Below are positions 24,120 to 35,440 of a stretch of DNA of 64,000 nucleotides, piece by piece; positions within the stretch are counted from its first letter, which is position 1, and each line of letters starts with the position of its first letter. The notes under the pieces were generated by a model. It was not told the DNA's origin and ran no database searches. It saw nothing but the letters and a program-made list of their open reading frames with translations. The stretch comes from Prosopocoilus inquinatus (Eukaryota; Arthropoda; Insecta; Coleoptera; Lucanidae). The stretch is taken from the NCBI GenBank assembly GCA_036172665.1, contig CM069876.1, positions 34,379,001-34,443,000 of the forward strand. Reading direction: 5' to 3'. A program made the translations under genes and the position numbers.

Positions 24120-24441
24120 CGTTGGCTAGGTCTCTTATTCCCAGTGTTCTTTCTTTCCTTCTCGCTTCCCTGACCGCAACAGGCGCCCGCCGAGGGTAAA
24201 CGTCTTAGCTTTCGGGCATCGCATTCCAATTCGATAAGGACCATGCAAATTATAAGTAACCCTTTACGAGTATCTATTCAGTAAAATGGAACTTTCCACT
24301 TACCGGAGCCGCTTTCGCGGCCCCACCTGCTCCAGCGGCAAATCTAGAAGCTGTAGCTCCCTCATACTGATATTGTTCACTGAGGAAGTCGTCCTCGCAC
24401 GTTGACTTCTTATCTTCGCATGCATTAAGCTCCATGTTCAC
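24120..24441 (-). CDS. Two exons of an unrecognised minus-strand gene
   Basis: On the minus strand an exon 24441-24304 (46 codons, both borders phase 0) lies between acceptor ATATCCGCAG and donor GTAAGT. It reads VNMELNACEDKKSTCEDDFL, then SEQYQYEGATASRF and an Ala/Gly-rich AAGAGGAAKAAP. A 134 bp intron with a branch-like CTAAG and acceptor TGCGGTCAG leads to exon 24169-24120, which keeps frame (GSEKERKNTGNKRPSQ) and ends at donor GTGAGT in phase 2. Consistent phase and two good donors support real splicing. The protein is acidic, then Ala/Gly-rich, then basic, with no domain I can name. Flanking exons were not found and may lie far away. Confidence 0.45.
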
Positions 24442-24599
24442 CTGCGGATATAAAACCCACCACTCTCGATGGATATTAGCATACCTTGCCTCCTGTGCAT
24501 GAGCTCTCAGGATCATTGGTGTAACCTCCTCCTACAAGTGCCTCCAGCACTTAGTCCGAGCACGGATATGCACCAAGTCATGACCGTTCTAGGGAGCAC

Positions 24600-24613
24600 G
24601 ACCCCCCCCCCCC
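24600..24613 (+). repeat. Poly-C run
   Basis: A run of about 14 cytosines, which could also be a sequencing-length uncertainty. Confidence 0.8.
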
Positions 24614-24636
24614 CGCATTCAGCTAGTTATTCTCCA

Positions 24637-24890
24637 GCATTGTCGGTCCCCTACCACGCTACGCCACTGGACTGATCCTCGACAATGCATGACAGTTTAA
24701 CCACATCTTTCTCTCGCATCGTCGGTCCCCTACAGTGCTACTCTACCGGACCGATCCCCGACGATGCATCATTCTCAACCATTCCTGAGTGGTCACCTAG
24801 AGACGCCTGCCGACGTCCCTGTGCACCTCTCCCATGTCGCCGGTTCCCTACAATGCTACCGTTCCCCGACGACATCTCCCTCCTACACAT
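24637..24890. repeat. Three diverged copies of a hairpin-forming unit of about 80-110 bp
   Basis: CATTGTCGGTCCCCTAC, CATCGTCGGTCCCCTAC and CATGTCGCCGGTTCCCTAC start successive units. Each ends in a partial inverse (CCTCGACAATGCA, CCCCGACGATGCA, CCCCGACGACAT), so each unit can form a hairpin. Confidence 0.55.
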
Positions 24891-24919
24891 TTTAACCACC
24901 TTCACGAGCCCGTACACGT

Positions 24920-27020
24920 AAAGACGAGTACCCTACCCGGTAAATCTCTTACTTTTCCGTTTTCTTTGCTGATCAGACTAAACACGCCCCGATATTATAT
25001 TACCAAACTAATAACGTAAACAAATATGCTAGTGCTTCAGAGATATCCCGAGAATGCATAAACTTTCTTAAATTCTAAACTTCTAAGATAAATAACTACA
25101 ACATATTTACTTTTAATAAAATCCAAATCATTTGTTCAAGGAGATACTGTAGAATTGTAAACACCCTGAATAAATGGGTCGCAGAATTGGTGTGTTATGA
25201 ACGTCGACAAAAACGTCGATTTATTGTCACAGATATTTCCGCGCGTGTCGCCATGAAATATTCAAGTTCGATTTATTATTTATAATTCACATAATAAATT
25301 TCGCTCCGCAATAAAAAGAAAATGAAAAACGTCTTAGAACGGGGCGAAATCCGGCGCTCATTCCGGGCGATATTTCTGTAAAATGATCACAAAAAGTAAT
25401 ATAATATATCCAGCTAGATAGGACATAAAAGAAATTTATTTACCCCCGGCGTTTCTATATGTGTGATAAAAATATAAGGAGCGCGCAAAAACACCCGCGC
25501 TTTATACGAACGTCCTCGAGGGGGGTGGCCCGGAGAAATTTCTCACCGAGAAATACTAATAATAAACGGGAGTCGAGTCTCGTAAAACCGAATTATCTAT
25601 TCGCTTTTTGTTGTTGTTTGAGCGGAGAAAAATATTTGTTTTGATCCTCGCGCTTGCGATTTTCCGGAGCTCGGGAGCAAAACTCGAAGCTAAGAGGCGA
25701 CTTTATTACATCCACCGAGCTATTCATACCGAAAAATTACAAGCGCATTCCACCTCACCCCTATCTTTTACTAGCCCTGGAGCAGCTATTTTGCAGTCGC
25801 GAAATAAATTGTGCCGAGTATAGACTATAGACTTATGCGGAGTAGCGAACAAAGCGTAAATAAAACAAGAACTACGGCGTCTTTTTATTCTGTATTCTCT
25901 TGCGCTCCAGCTACTATTTTGTTGTTTTGCTTCTTCATCTCGGACGTGCGATTCAAAAATAATATTCCATGGAATTTTAAAACGGACGCAGAACAAAACG
26001 TGTTGATATCATCGCATGTTTCGTTTCGGAATGTCAAAATGATGCATTGTTTCTATTAAAGATGAAAAGATTAATATCTTCAAGAAATTCACTTTAGTCC
26101 TAAAAGGCTTGTTCCTGTTAGATTAAAATAGTTACACCCCCTGCCGAGTCGTTTTCAATTCGACTGACAGATTGTCCACTTAGCGCCATCTCATCACAAA
26201 TCTTTGTCACGTAAGTAAATCGTAATTACTTCTGTGAGCGAGCTTTAAAATCCCAACGTTTTGTTAAATTGGTTGAGAACTATTTCAAGAAAATGCAAGC
26301 AATACTGTCACAATCTCCCTTGTCAAGATAAAATACAATACAAAATACAACTCACAAACCACCAATTATATTAAGTCAGAAATAAAAATGACAATAATAA
26401 ATTCTAAGTACTAATTACCGCAGAATGAGTAATAATGAATGAATACTGAATAATGAATGAATACTTAATAATGAATGAATTCTATGTTCTTCCATATATC
26501 ACTCGTTCCGGATGTCACAGAGTGCGTTTTCTAAAAGTTTTGGTTGACGGGTGAATGTCAAAAAGTCAACGTCTCGCGAAAACACAGTGAAAAAGCGAAC
26601 GCGTTAATTAGTATTTAATAAAAATAAAATACGCTGATGCAGCGCAAGTACGGTTTAATAACTTTTAGGAATTTGCTTATCACGCATCCGTCCGCGGGCG
26701 TTCCTTGGCCTTTAGTAATTTAAGCCGCGTCGCGTCGGTGCGACAAACCCGTGTCAGCTTGATCGCCGTCCATCGTTAGTACGCTTGAAATAATTACCTT
26801 TTGCTCGATACTCAAATACATGCTTAAGTAATAATTCTCAACGTTAGATCTGATACATAACGCTGCTAACAGTCGGCAATAGAAGAGGCGTCGATAAACG
26901 CAATCGACGACAAAAAAGTAGACGACGATAAAAGACGGAGAGGGTAAGATATTATCAATGACTGAATCAACACATTGCACAATTACTACCTTATCTGTGT
27001 ATAACCGCCACAAGCTTCTT
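24920..27020. other. Non-coding stretch
   Basis: No gene was recognised. A small minisatellite at about 26427-26480 repeats TAATGAATGAATACT three times. GC-rich patches at 25240-25560 and about 26690-26750 have no coding signal. Confidence 0.35.
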
Positions 27021-27024
27021 AATA

Positions 27025-27890
27025 ATACACTGGCGTCACAAGAATAATTTCCAAAGAGGGCAAAGCCGTATTCGATTTATGTCCACACGGCGAAATAGCT
27101 CTCAAAAGAAGACATAAAACAATAACGAGGCTCACTCAATGGCTGTCAACAAGGCAATGCCAGGAAATCGAAATGGCCGTCTTGAGCGCGAAACCGAGGG
27201 TACCACTTGCGAAATCATCCAATCGTAAATTAGAAAAATATTCTCGAAATAACTGCGCATGTCGGCGAATTAGGAACGTGCGATCCCTAGAGTAGAGAAG
27301 TGAAAGACACAGTGGCTTTACGAAATAGAGTACGTGATCTACCATCGAGGTTGCAAAATTAACTGTAACAACGCCTTTCATTTGATTGCAAATATTTTCT
27401 TTAGTTACTATGAAACCTCTACAAAGGGACTATGGTTGCATTATCTATGCCTTAATAACGAAAGCTGTACATGGGGGAAGTAGCCTTTCGTCGTTTGAAC
27501 GCCGATCAGCGAAAAACGCTCAATCAACGCACATGTGCACATAATGCACTGGCCTTACAAGAATAGTTTCCAAGGCCGGCAAAGCCGTATTCGAGTTCTG
27601 TCCACAGGGCCAAATAACTCCCAAAAATGGCCATCTTGGACGCCAAAACGACGGTACCACGTGTGAAATCAGCCAATCGTAAATTACAAAAATATTCTTG
27701 GGATGACCGCGCCTGCCGGCGAGTTAGGAATGTGCAATCCCTAGAGTAGAGAAGTGATAGATGCTGTTAGCATCACGAAACAGAGTGAGTGGGTGAAATT
27801 GGCGACGTTGCAAAATTAACTGTAACATCGCCTTTCATTTAATTGCAAATATTTCTTTTAGTAACTATAAAACCTCTAAAAACGGGCTTT
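27025..27890. repeat. Direct duplication with period of about 520 bp
   Basis: Copy 1 (about 27025-27432) and copy 2 (about 27545-27890) share ACAAGAATA-TTTCCAA, GGCAAAGCCGTATTCGA, CCAATCGTAAATTA, ATCCCTAGAGTAGAGAAGTG and GTTGCAAAATTAACTGTAAC in order. The spacer between them has a fragment of the 18054 repeat. No gene is present. Confidence 0.7.
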
Positions 27891-30870
27891 GGAGATAAAA
27901 AGGTTTTTATTATCTATGTCTTAATAAAAAAAAGTTTGACCGCAGATCAACGTCATCGGACTGACAGGCGCTCAATCAATGCAAACATAGCCTTGCGATA
28001 GTATCCTCAAGCAAGTTCTACCAGATGGAAGGTACCTTGAAATCGACAGTGGATGTGGTCAACAAAGCACGAAGTCCTAGGGGACTGTATTCAACGGCCG
28101 CTCTTGGCAGACAACTCGGTAAAACCTGTTGACGATGGAATGCCTGCAGCGATGTAATGTCTACGAGCTGTGAAATGTCAGGGGACTGAGTAAGGCCTGT
28201 GGGACTTGAGTGAGGCTTGTGGGTTAACCAAATAACAAAATTACTTACCGTTTAAGGTAAACAGAACTTGCCTACAAATGTCGAACAAACGTAGTAAGGT
28301 AAATGCACTTACCAATACCGACGCAATTTACGCAACGAGAAACGGTGACCGGATTGAGTGATCCAAAAGAACGTAAATCGGAATAATTAACTTCAAAGCG
28401 AGAATACACTTCAACCCGGCTCGCATCGACAGAACGCGGAAAATGCCGAAAATAGTTACGTGGAATCCAAGGGGATGCAAAGCTTAAGTGTAAGAATCCA
28501 GGTTCTTATCATTACTATTTTTGCGCAATTCAGTACACTTTATTTAATTAAAATATTTTACTAAATTAGAAATCAGGTCGAGGTATAAGTAATCTGAATT
28601 AGAAATCACGTATGATTCATTTGAAAATACAGAATTAGAAACGTGCAGGTTATATGACTAAAGCATTAGTCAGCTTTCAACTGAGATCATATTAGGGTTT
28701 CATGTTAAAGAAAAAGAACAGTGACTTATTGGAAAGTTCGATGTGTTACCGAAATTTAGCTTCCAGTTCAGCTTTCTAAGAAACCCCGGAACTAGCACAT
28801 CAACTTGAAACTTGTAATAAAAAGGATAAAAGGAAGTTCGGGGAGTAGTTTCGGATATGAAGTTGTCGGTTTTACACGCGTCCGAATTTTCTTCGTTATA
28901 AATTTTTTTAATTCAAAATTATTTTCTGCCAGTTAATTTTCCTAATTTACTTTAAATAAAGTGTACCTAGAGGTGCCCACGCTCAGCGATGGTGAGTTGA
29001 GGTAAAATTAAAATCATTATTGCTTAAAATTTCAGTTTGTAACAAATTTCATAAAAATGCATTTATTTTTTATTTTATTGAACTTCTCTTCCCTCTCTCA
29101 TATTCTAGATTCTATGTTGTGGTAATTGTTAACTTTTAAATAATTAATTCATTTAATTTAATTCACATGTTTTTTTTTTTTTGAAATCTCATTAATATAC
29201 AAAAATTTTGTTACTGAAAGGTTTAGGTTTTTAATTAAATTATTTTAAAGAAAGGTTCTTAAGTAAGTTAAGAAAGAGATAAAGAGTGGATTAATTTAGA
29301 CAATCCTAAAATGCAAGAAGATGGTAGACGCTATTCCTGCAATTCGTGGAAAACGATTTGGAGATCGATTTCTGGTTTGTTTTACCAAACCAGACGCGCT
29401 ACGAACAAAGAAATTGTAATCCAAATTTGTACGGTTTGTCTAAAAGAATTGGAAACAAAAAAGGGTTGAGAAGTGGTTCCAACCCCCATCCGCATGTCTT
29501 ACAGTGTCAGCTCCGAAAAAGATGGCCGGTCACAAAACGACAAAAAAGTAAAAAAGAATCTAAAAGAGTCCTTCGAAATGAGGCGAGCAAATTATTCAAT
29601 ACAAATAATGAAACGTACAGAACCTGATTTAACTAAATACTTAGAAAGAGAATGGTTCAGAAAGATTAAAAAAAATGTATAAAGGCGTATAAAACGATCA
29701 ACAGAGCAGGACCAGCCCGGTGCCCATAAAAATTTATTTTAGTTAAGGCAATATGAAACGTTTTTAATACGAAATGAGCCCCTTAATAATGAAGAAATGG
29801 ATTTTAGAGAAAAAGGTGCCGCCTTATCTGCGACCACAATTATGAAAGCTAAAACTAAATTAGGAATGGGGTTTAAGTAAGTATACTGAGTGAAGACAGT
29901 CAGTAACTTTTCAATATAATTAAGTATTGTTTGTTTAATTACTTTTATATGCCAAAATGACTACATAGCAAGTAATGATACGTGTTGGAAAAAGACGTTT
30001 TTTTTTTTAATGAACGTATGCAACGGTAGGAAAATTAAACATTAACTCTTTTTATCGCCATAAAAAGGTGAGACTGAATAAATTTGCCATCGGCATAAAA
30101 TAAATCGATTCCATTGTAAAAAAAGGGAAGAACCTCCCGAGACTTTCCCATTTACATCTCGGAAACCGCACACAGCTTCACTTGCGGCCATTTTTCCGCG
30201 CTCGATCCCCAAAAATAAAAAACAAATCTATTTGTGAACGTCACATCGTCGGAATAACTTACGTTTCACCTGCAAGCTCCTTCCGCATTGCAACATATTT
30301 TATTCAGTGGCGTACCGCGGCGCCCCTGCGGTCATGTCTTCGCGGGGGGCTGCTCGCATGACTTCGGGAACGCAATTGTGTATATCATTAAACGCGGAAT
30401 GTCGGAGATTTATGCGCTCTTAGTGAGACGTATGCGTCTTGTTAATATAAAATATAGATTACAATTAAGCGAGTCGTTTGTTATGTATCGGGACGGACGT
30501 CGATAAATTATTGGCGTTTTCACCGGTGTTGGAATTAGGGCGACGTATTTACTTATTCCGGTCGACACAGTAATCCTAATCATTCTAATGGACTGTAATC
30601 TATTTTATCATTTTCAATATGGAGTAGTCGTGTATCCTAATGGGAGTTAATGGATAACAGCAGCGCAAAGATCTCACAGATTCAAAATAGAACTTGTACA
30701 CGTAACTGTAACTACTCATACAGGGTGTTTGGTTTTTGCCTGTACAAAATAAAACTTATAGATTTAAAGCATCAAGCTGAGTAAAAAGAAAGAAATGGTG
30801 AGGACGATGAATTTTATGCACAAATTATTTATACAGTGTGAAATTTAGTGCTTGACACCTTGGCGATAAA
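27891..30870. other. Non-coding stretch with a diverged unknown repeat
   Basis: About 29300-29880 resembles 51620-51925 and 47390-47770 in scattered blocks (for example ATCGATTTCTGG, and TATGAAAGCTAAAA followed by GGAATGGGGT or GGCATGGGGT). It may therefore be an old element with a broken reading frame. No domain is recognisable. The rest holds no gene. Confidence 0.35.
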
Positions 30871-30879
30871 TACTTTGAT

Positions 30880-31310
30880 AAACAATAATAATAATAATAA
30901 AAATAATTCATTTATTAACACATCTCCAGGTACAAAAACTAGTATTACAGAATATAAATAAATTGTTAAATATGCTAAAGGGTTGTTTTCAGATAGTCTG
31001 TCAATATACAGATTTCTGTTTTTAAAAACAACCACACAGCTTAAAATGAACTTAAAAAATTGCTACCTATGCAAAGAACAGAAATAGCTAGAAGAGAAAA
31101 AGAGAAAGAGAGGAGAGCAAAATGAGGAGTAAAAAAAAAGAAAATGTATAAGTAATTAAATAAGTAGTTATAACTGAGAATTAAATAACATGACACGCAG
31201 ACGAAATTTCAACGTACGTACTGAAAACTGAAAGTTGTTTTAAATCAAGAGGCAACGCATTGTACACTTCTGCTATAAAGTTTTCGGAGTACGAGACATG
31301 CCACTGGCAG
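30880..31310 (-). mobile_element. 3' end of a non-LTR retrotransposon (LINE) fragment
   Basis: The minus strand encodes SENFIAEVYNALPLDLKQLS and then VFSTYV, fitting the C-terminal tail of LINE reverse transcriptases (a YN-LP motif). It is followed by a stop and an AT-rich stretch ending in a TTATTA microsatellite near 30885-30905, a usual LINE 3' terminus. It may be the end of the LINE at 32645-35440, cut off by about 1.3 kb of other DNA. Confidence 0.45.
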
Positions 31311-31399
31311 TAAGAAATTTTATGCTTTGCAATTATGAACCTTATAGCTTTAACAACCGTACCTGCTACCCCGATAATAAAACCGGTCATCGCAAACAC

Positions 31400-32640
31400 A
31401 GCGATTTAACACAGATGCGAACTTATTCAACTAACTTGAATAATCTGCTAGAAAGACTTTCATTGTAGTTGGATAGGTAAGAAATTTAACAAAATTTATT
31501 TTCTAAATATTATAACATGTGTAGTAAACAATGTGTGCATTATGAAATTAAAATTTCTGAAACTTTGGCAATTGAAATTAAATAAGTCAATAAAATAAAT
31601 CTGTTATTTTTCGTTAATTAAATTTAACTTTCTAGTTTCATTAAATACACATATGTTTTGCAACTAATTAATAGCTTTGTTGAGCAGAACTTCTTAGCAT
31701 TTATATTATTATAATAAGAAACAAATTTAAATAATCTATCTCATTCTATATATTTTTTCAAATACTCAAAAATCATTCACATATTTTCACAAAATAAATG
31801 TTATACGATTTAATCATTTTCTCTTAACTTCTAGATTAACGAAAACTTGCCAAACTTTGTGGATGAACCTTTCAACTTATTTTACTGATGTCAGATTTGA
31901 GAAGAAACTAAAAAGAAAAATATTATTTTTTCCTCTGTGGATATAGGACTGAAACAGCCGTACAGAGGAACGGGACAAAATAACTAGAATCAAAATTGTG
32001 AGGTCTTCTATTTACTTAAAAATAAATAAAATCGAACATATGTCCTAATTGTTATTATTTTCTTAAAATTATGTGAGCTTTCCGTATGGCAAAGCTTGTC
32101 GGTGAGCTAATAAATCACCCTGTATTTCATATTTACTAAAAATCTATTTATGTATTTCTCGTAATGAAAACTTTAGAATCCACAGAAAAACATACACAAA
32201 CTACAAACGAATAAAATTTTTGTGAAGTCAAACAAACCAGAAGTGTATAAAGGCAGAAATTTGGTATAATTATAATTTTTCAGATTAATTAACACAGTCG
32301 ATCCTTTATAGCAATTTAACATTTATATGTCTTTATAATATGATCTGAAATCCTGTTATTTAACAATATAAAATATTCTAATTAAAAAAAAAACATTTTT
32401 TGTTCAATTTTTAAGTTAAAGCAAAAGAGAACAAACAAATTCGCCACCGCGTCCGCGTTCGCAACCGCGCGTCGCCTCAATAAATGCTCGGAACCAAATA
32501 CTGGCAACGAAATTCAACAAACCATAAACATCTGCACCGGCCGGGGTTTAATAGGACCTAAGTAAACAACCGTCCTATCGGGGTGCGGAGAAAGTGTCTC
32601 TGTTCCTTAAGGTTCGAAATATATTAGGCCCGTTTCAATA
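31400..32640. other. AT-rich stretch between LINE parts
   Basis: No gene is seen. If the LINE 3' tail at 30880-31310 and the LINE body at 32645 belong together, this stretch is a secondary insertion, but no clean target duplication was found. Confidence 0.3.
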
Positions 32641-34061
32641 AGGTTCAAATTCGAACGATTTTATTGCTTTTCATTTCGAAACTTTTAAGCATTAGTGTAC
32701 ATCTGTGAGACATTGCAGGAAAATGACCGTTCACAGAGAATGGTTTTATGACTCGGAGGTGCAATGTAATGAGGATGTCTAATATTGATGTTGTGTACAT
32801 GCGAGCGAAAAATAATTTTATTATAAAGGTTTTACATATCAATAGTTTATGATAAAAACAGTATAAGTGCAGCTTGCAACGGTTTTCCATGTGCAACCAA
32901 TTCAGGAATGTCAAGTTTATGAGACTCCCCACATTCGTCTAATTCCATAAATTAGTCGAATACAAGTGTATTCTATTAGCAGTTAATCTATCCAAACAAG
33001 GGCTAAAGATCGTGTCGCAAAAGTTAAAATGCGATAAAACTAAAGCATCACATAACTGTTTTTTTTTTCAGACAGAAACTCTTTGTTAGAATATATGGCC
33101 TTTAAGTTAGTGTAACTTTTTCTTAAACACAGAGAAATATGTTCGCGAAACCTAAGAGAATAGTCAATATGTAAGCCAAGATTGCGAACTGAATGTGCAA
33201 CACTTAAGGGTGCATCTTTTACCATTAATTTTAAATTAGATTTAACGAAAGATCTGACATTATTCTTACAAAAAATCATAGCAACAGATTTATTAGAATT
33301 TATTAATAAATGATGTTTTTCCGCCTCGGAAACAATATTATTTAAATCTTTATTCATACGGACATTAGCTATTAAAATATCTCCGTTTGTGAATGAATAT
33401 AAAAGTTGTAAGTCATCAACATAAAAATGATAAGAACAAAATTCGAAAGATTTATGTAAATTACAAGTATACAGAGTGAATAATAATGGCCCGAGAATTG
33501 AGGCTTGGGGAATTCCACATTTTACATCCATAGTAGCAGATTCAGCACCATTAATATAAACTTTCTGTTTCCTTTCCGTTAAGTAGTGAGCGATAAGTTG
33601 GACAGCAGAATCACTAAATCTAATTTAATGTGGAATACATAAAAGCAAATCGTGATTAACTGTATCAAACGCTTTAGAAAAGTCAAGAAGAACCATACAA
33701 GTGATTTTATTCTTATCTAAAGCGAAAAAAATTTTTCTTAGGAATGGGAGTAATCCGAGCAAGTTTCCATAATCTAGGAAATGTAGAATTACGAATGCCG
33801 TAATTTATAATATGAGTTATGAAAGGTAATACAAAAGGAACGAACACATAATTTTAAAAAGGAAATATTAATATTATCATACCCAGAGGATTTTGTATGA
33901 ATTTTATTAATGATGTTCATAATATCTTCCTCAGATACTTCAGAAAAAGAAAAAAGAATGTAAATATTAAAATTAAATATTCGATTTGATATTATTATTA
34001 TAGAAGTGAATCAATTCAGGATCAGTAACGTTAGGGGAAGAAACACTGTTAATAAAGAATT

Positions 34062-34306
34062 GAAATTTGTTCTTGTCCGATGAAAATTGTAAGTACAAAG
34101 TTTTTTTTTAATCTCGAACCGGATAGAATTATGAAGGGAAAACACTCAACGTTTCGTTATAGATTTATAGCTTTGTCACTCCTGACGCTTCGATATATAT
34201 ATATATAGATTTATAGCTTAAGCTATAAATCTATAGCGAAACGTTAAGTGTTTTCCTTTTTTAATTCTATCCGGTTCGAGATTAAAAAAAAAAAACTTTG
34301 TACTTA
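34062..34306. mobile_element. 245 bp palindromic element with hammerhead-like cores and a 14 bp target duplication
   Basis: It is flanked by perfect 14 bp direct repeats GTTAATAAAGAATT (34048-34061 and 34307-34320). Positions 34091-34305 form an inverted pair, each arm carrying a hammerhead 3' half (AAGCTATAAATCTATA, then GCGAAACGTT or ACGAAACGTT) and an A-rich run beside ATCTCGAACCGG. The left tail TTCTTGTCCGATGAAAATTG is shared with copies at 43.6 and 51.2 kb. The element interrupts the LINE at 32645-35440. Confidence 0.75.
34177..34250 (+). ncRNA. Interrupted hammerhead ribozyme relic
   Basis: CACTC (stem I) and CTGACG (core) are followed by about 33 bp of foreign inverted/AT-repeat sequence, then stem II GCTATAAATCTATAGC, GAAACGTT and AAGTG. 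Without the interruption this matches the intact copy at 51005-51046. As it stands it is probably inactive. Confidence 0.4.
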
Positions 34307-35440
34307 GTTAATAAAGAATTTATTAAGAACATCCGGATCACACAATCATTCCGGTAGTATTTGTTTATTGTTCTTGTCACCTATATTAAATTCTTTAAAT
34401 TTTTTCCACATGATTTTAGGATTTAGATTACAAACTTGAGATTCTAAGTAGGCCTTTTTTTCTCTTCGAATTGCGTTTGTTGTTAAATTACGTAAATTTT
34501 TGTAATAAAGCCAGTGCTCATGATTTTTAGTCCTTTTAAATTTGTTTAAAGCTTTGTCTCTTAACGCTTGCATTAGTTTTATAATATCAGTAGTGATCCA
34601 AGGTTTTTTAGGATGTGCAATTCTAATTATCTTATAAGGAGCATAAAAATCTAAAAGATTAGTCAAAAGAGAATTGAAAATCCACAACTTGTCGTCAATA
34701 TTATCAACGACGTAAGTAATATAAAAATGGCGCGTTGATAAGATCACTGAAAAAATCATCGTAACAAAACTTACTAAAATCTCTGTACGATTTAAGAAAT
34801 GGTTTGAATTTTTTAATGGTTAGACAGATCTCTACGCTAACAAGGAAATGATTAGAAAAGTTACCAAGATCTTGCGTATCAACACAACTCACCAGTTCAT
34901 TCATTGTAACTAAAATTAAGTCAATTAAGGTGCAGCTAGTAGCTGACTACTTGATTAAGCCCGTAGGTCTCCAACAATGATAAGAAAGTGTTCACAGAAT
35001 AACTTACAGAATCAAATAAATTAATATTAAAATCACCTCCACAAATAATTTCTTCAGTTTGAGGAATTATGTTGGACAAACTATTTTCTAAGGCCTCAAA
35101 AAATATATTACAATTACCACCGGGCTTTCTGTACACAACACCAATTCCAAGAATCTTCGAGTGAATACAAACCTTAAAAAAACAAATTTGTTCTAGAGCA
35201 TCAGAGAGTGGATTTTCAGCTTTTTTTTTATACATTTATTTATATAAAAAGCTACACCCCCACCTCTATCACTTCTATTAATACAAATGAAATTGTAATT
35301 GTTAATATTTACAACTTCAGACATTGTACTCTCATTTAGCCATGTATCACAAATGCCAATAATGTCATATTTGGATTCATAAATATGAACTTTTAAAGTT
35401 GTAAAATCAACCAAATGATTTGTGAAATGTTTTCTGTATT

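Larger units (their letters stand above)
32645..35440 (-). mobile_element. Degenerate CR1/Jockey-like LINE (endonuclease and reverse transcriptase)
   Basis: Read on the minus strand, the element begins near 35440 with an apurinic-like endonuclease (DIIGICDTWLNES; GDFNINLF near 35021-35037). A linker at 34346-34904 has KPWITTDIIKLM and AIRREKKAYLE. The reverse transcriptase has motif A LDFSKAFDTVNH (33652-33687), GIPQASILGPLLFTLYT, and the active site FYVDD (33412-33426). A thumb-like region follows to 32645. Several frameshifts and stops break the frame, so it is not functional as it stands. The 5' part is cut off and a 245 bp hammerhead-bearing element is inserted at 34062-34306. Clade assignment is approximate. 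Confidence 0.88.
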
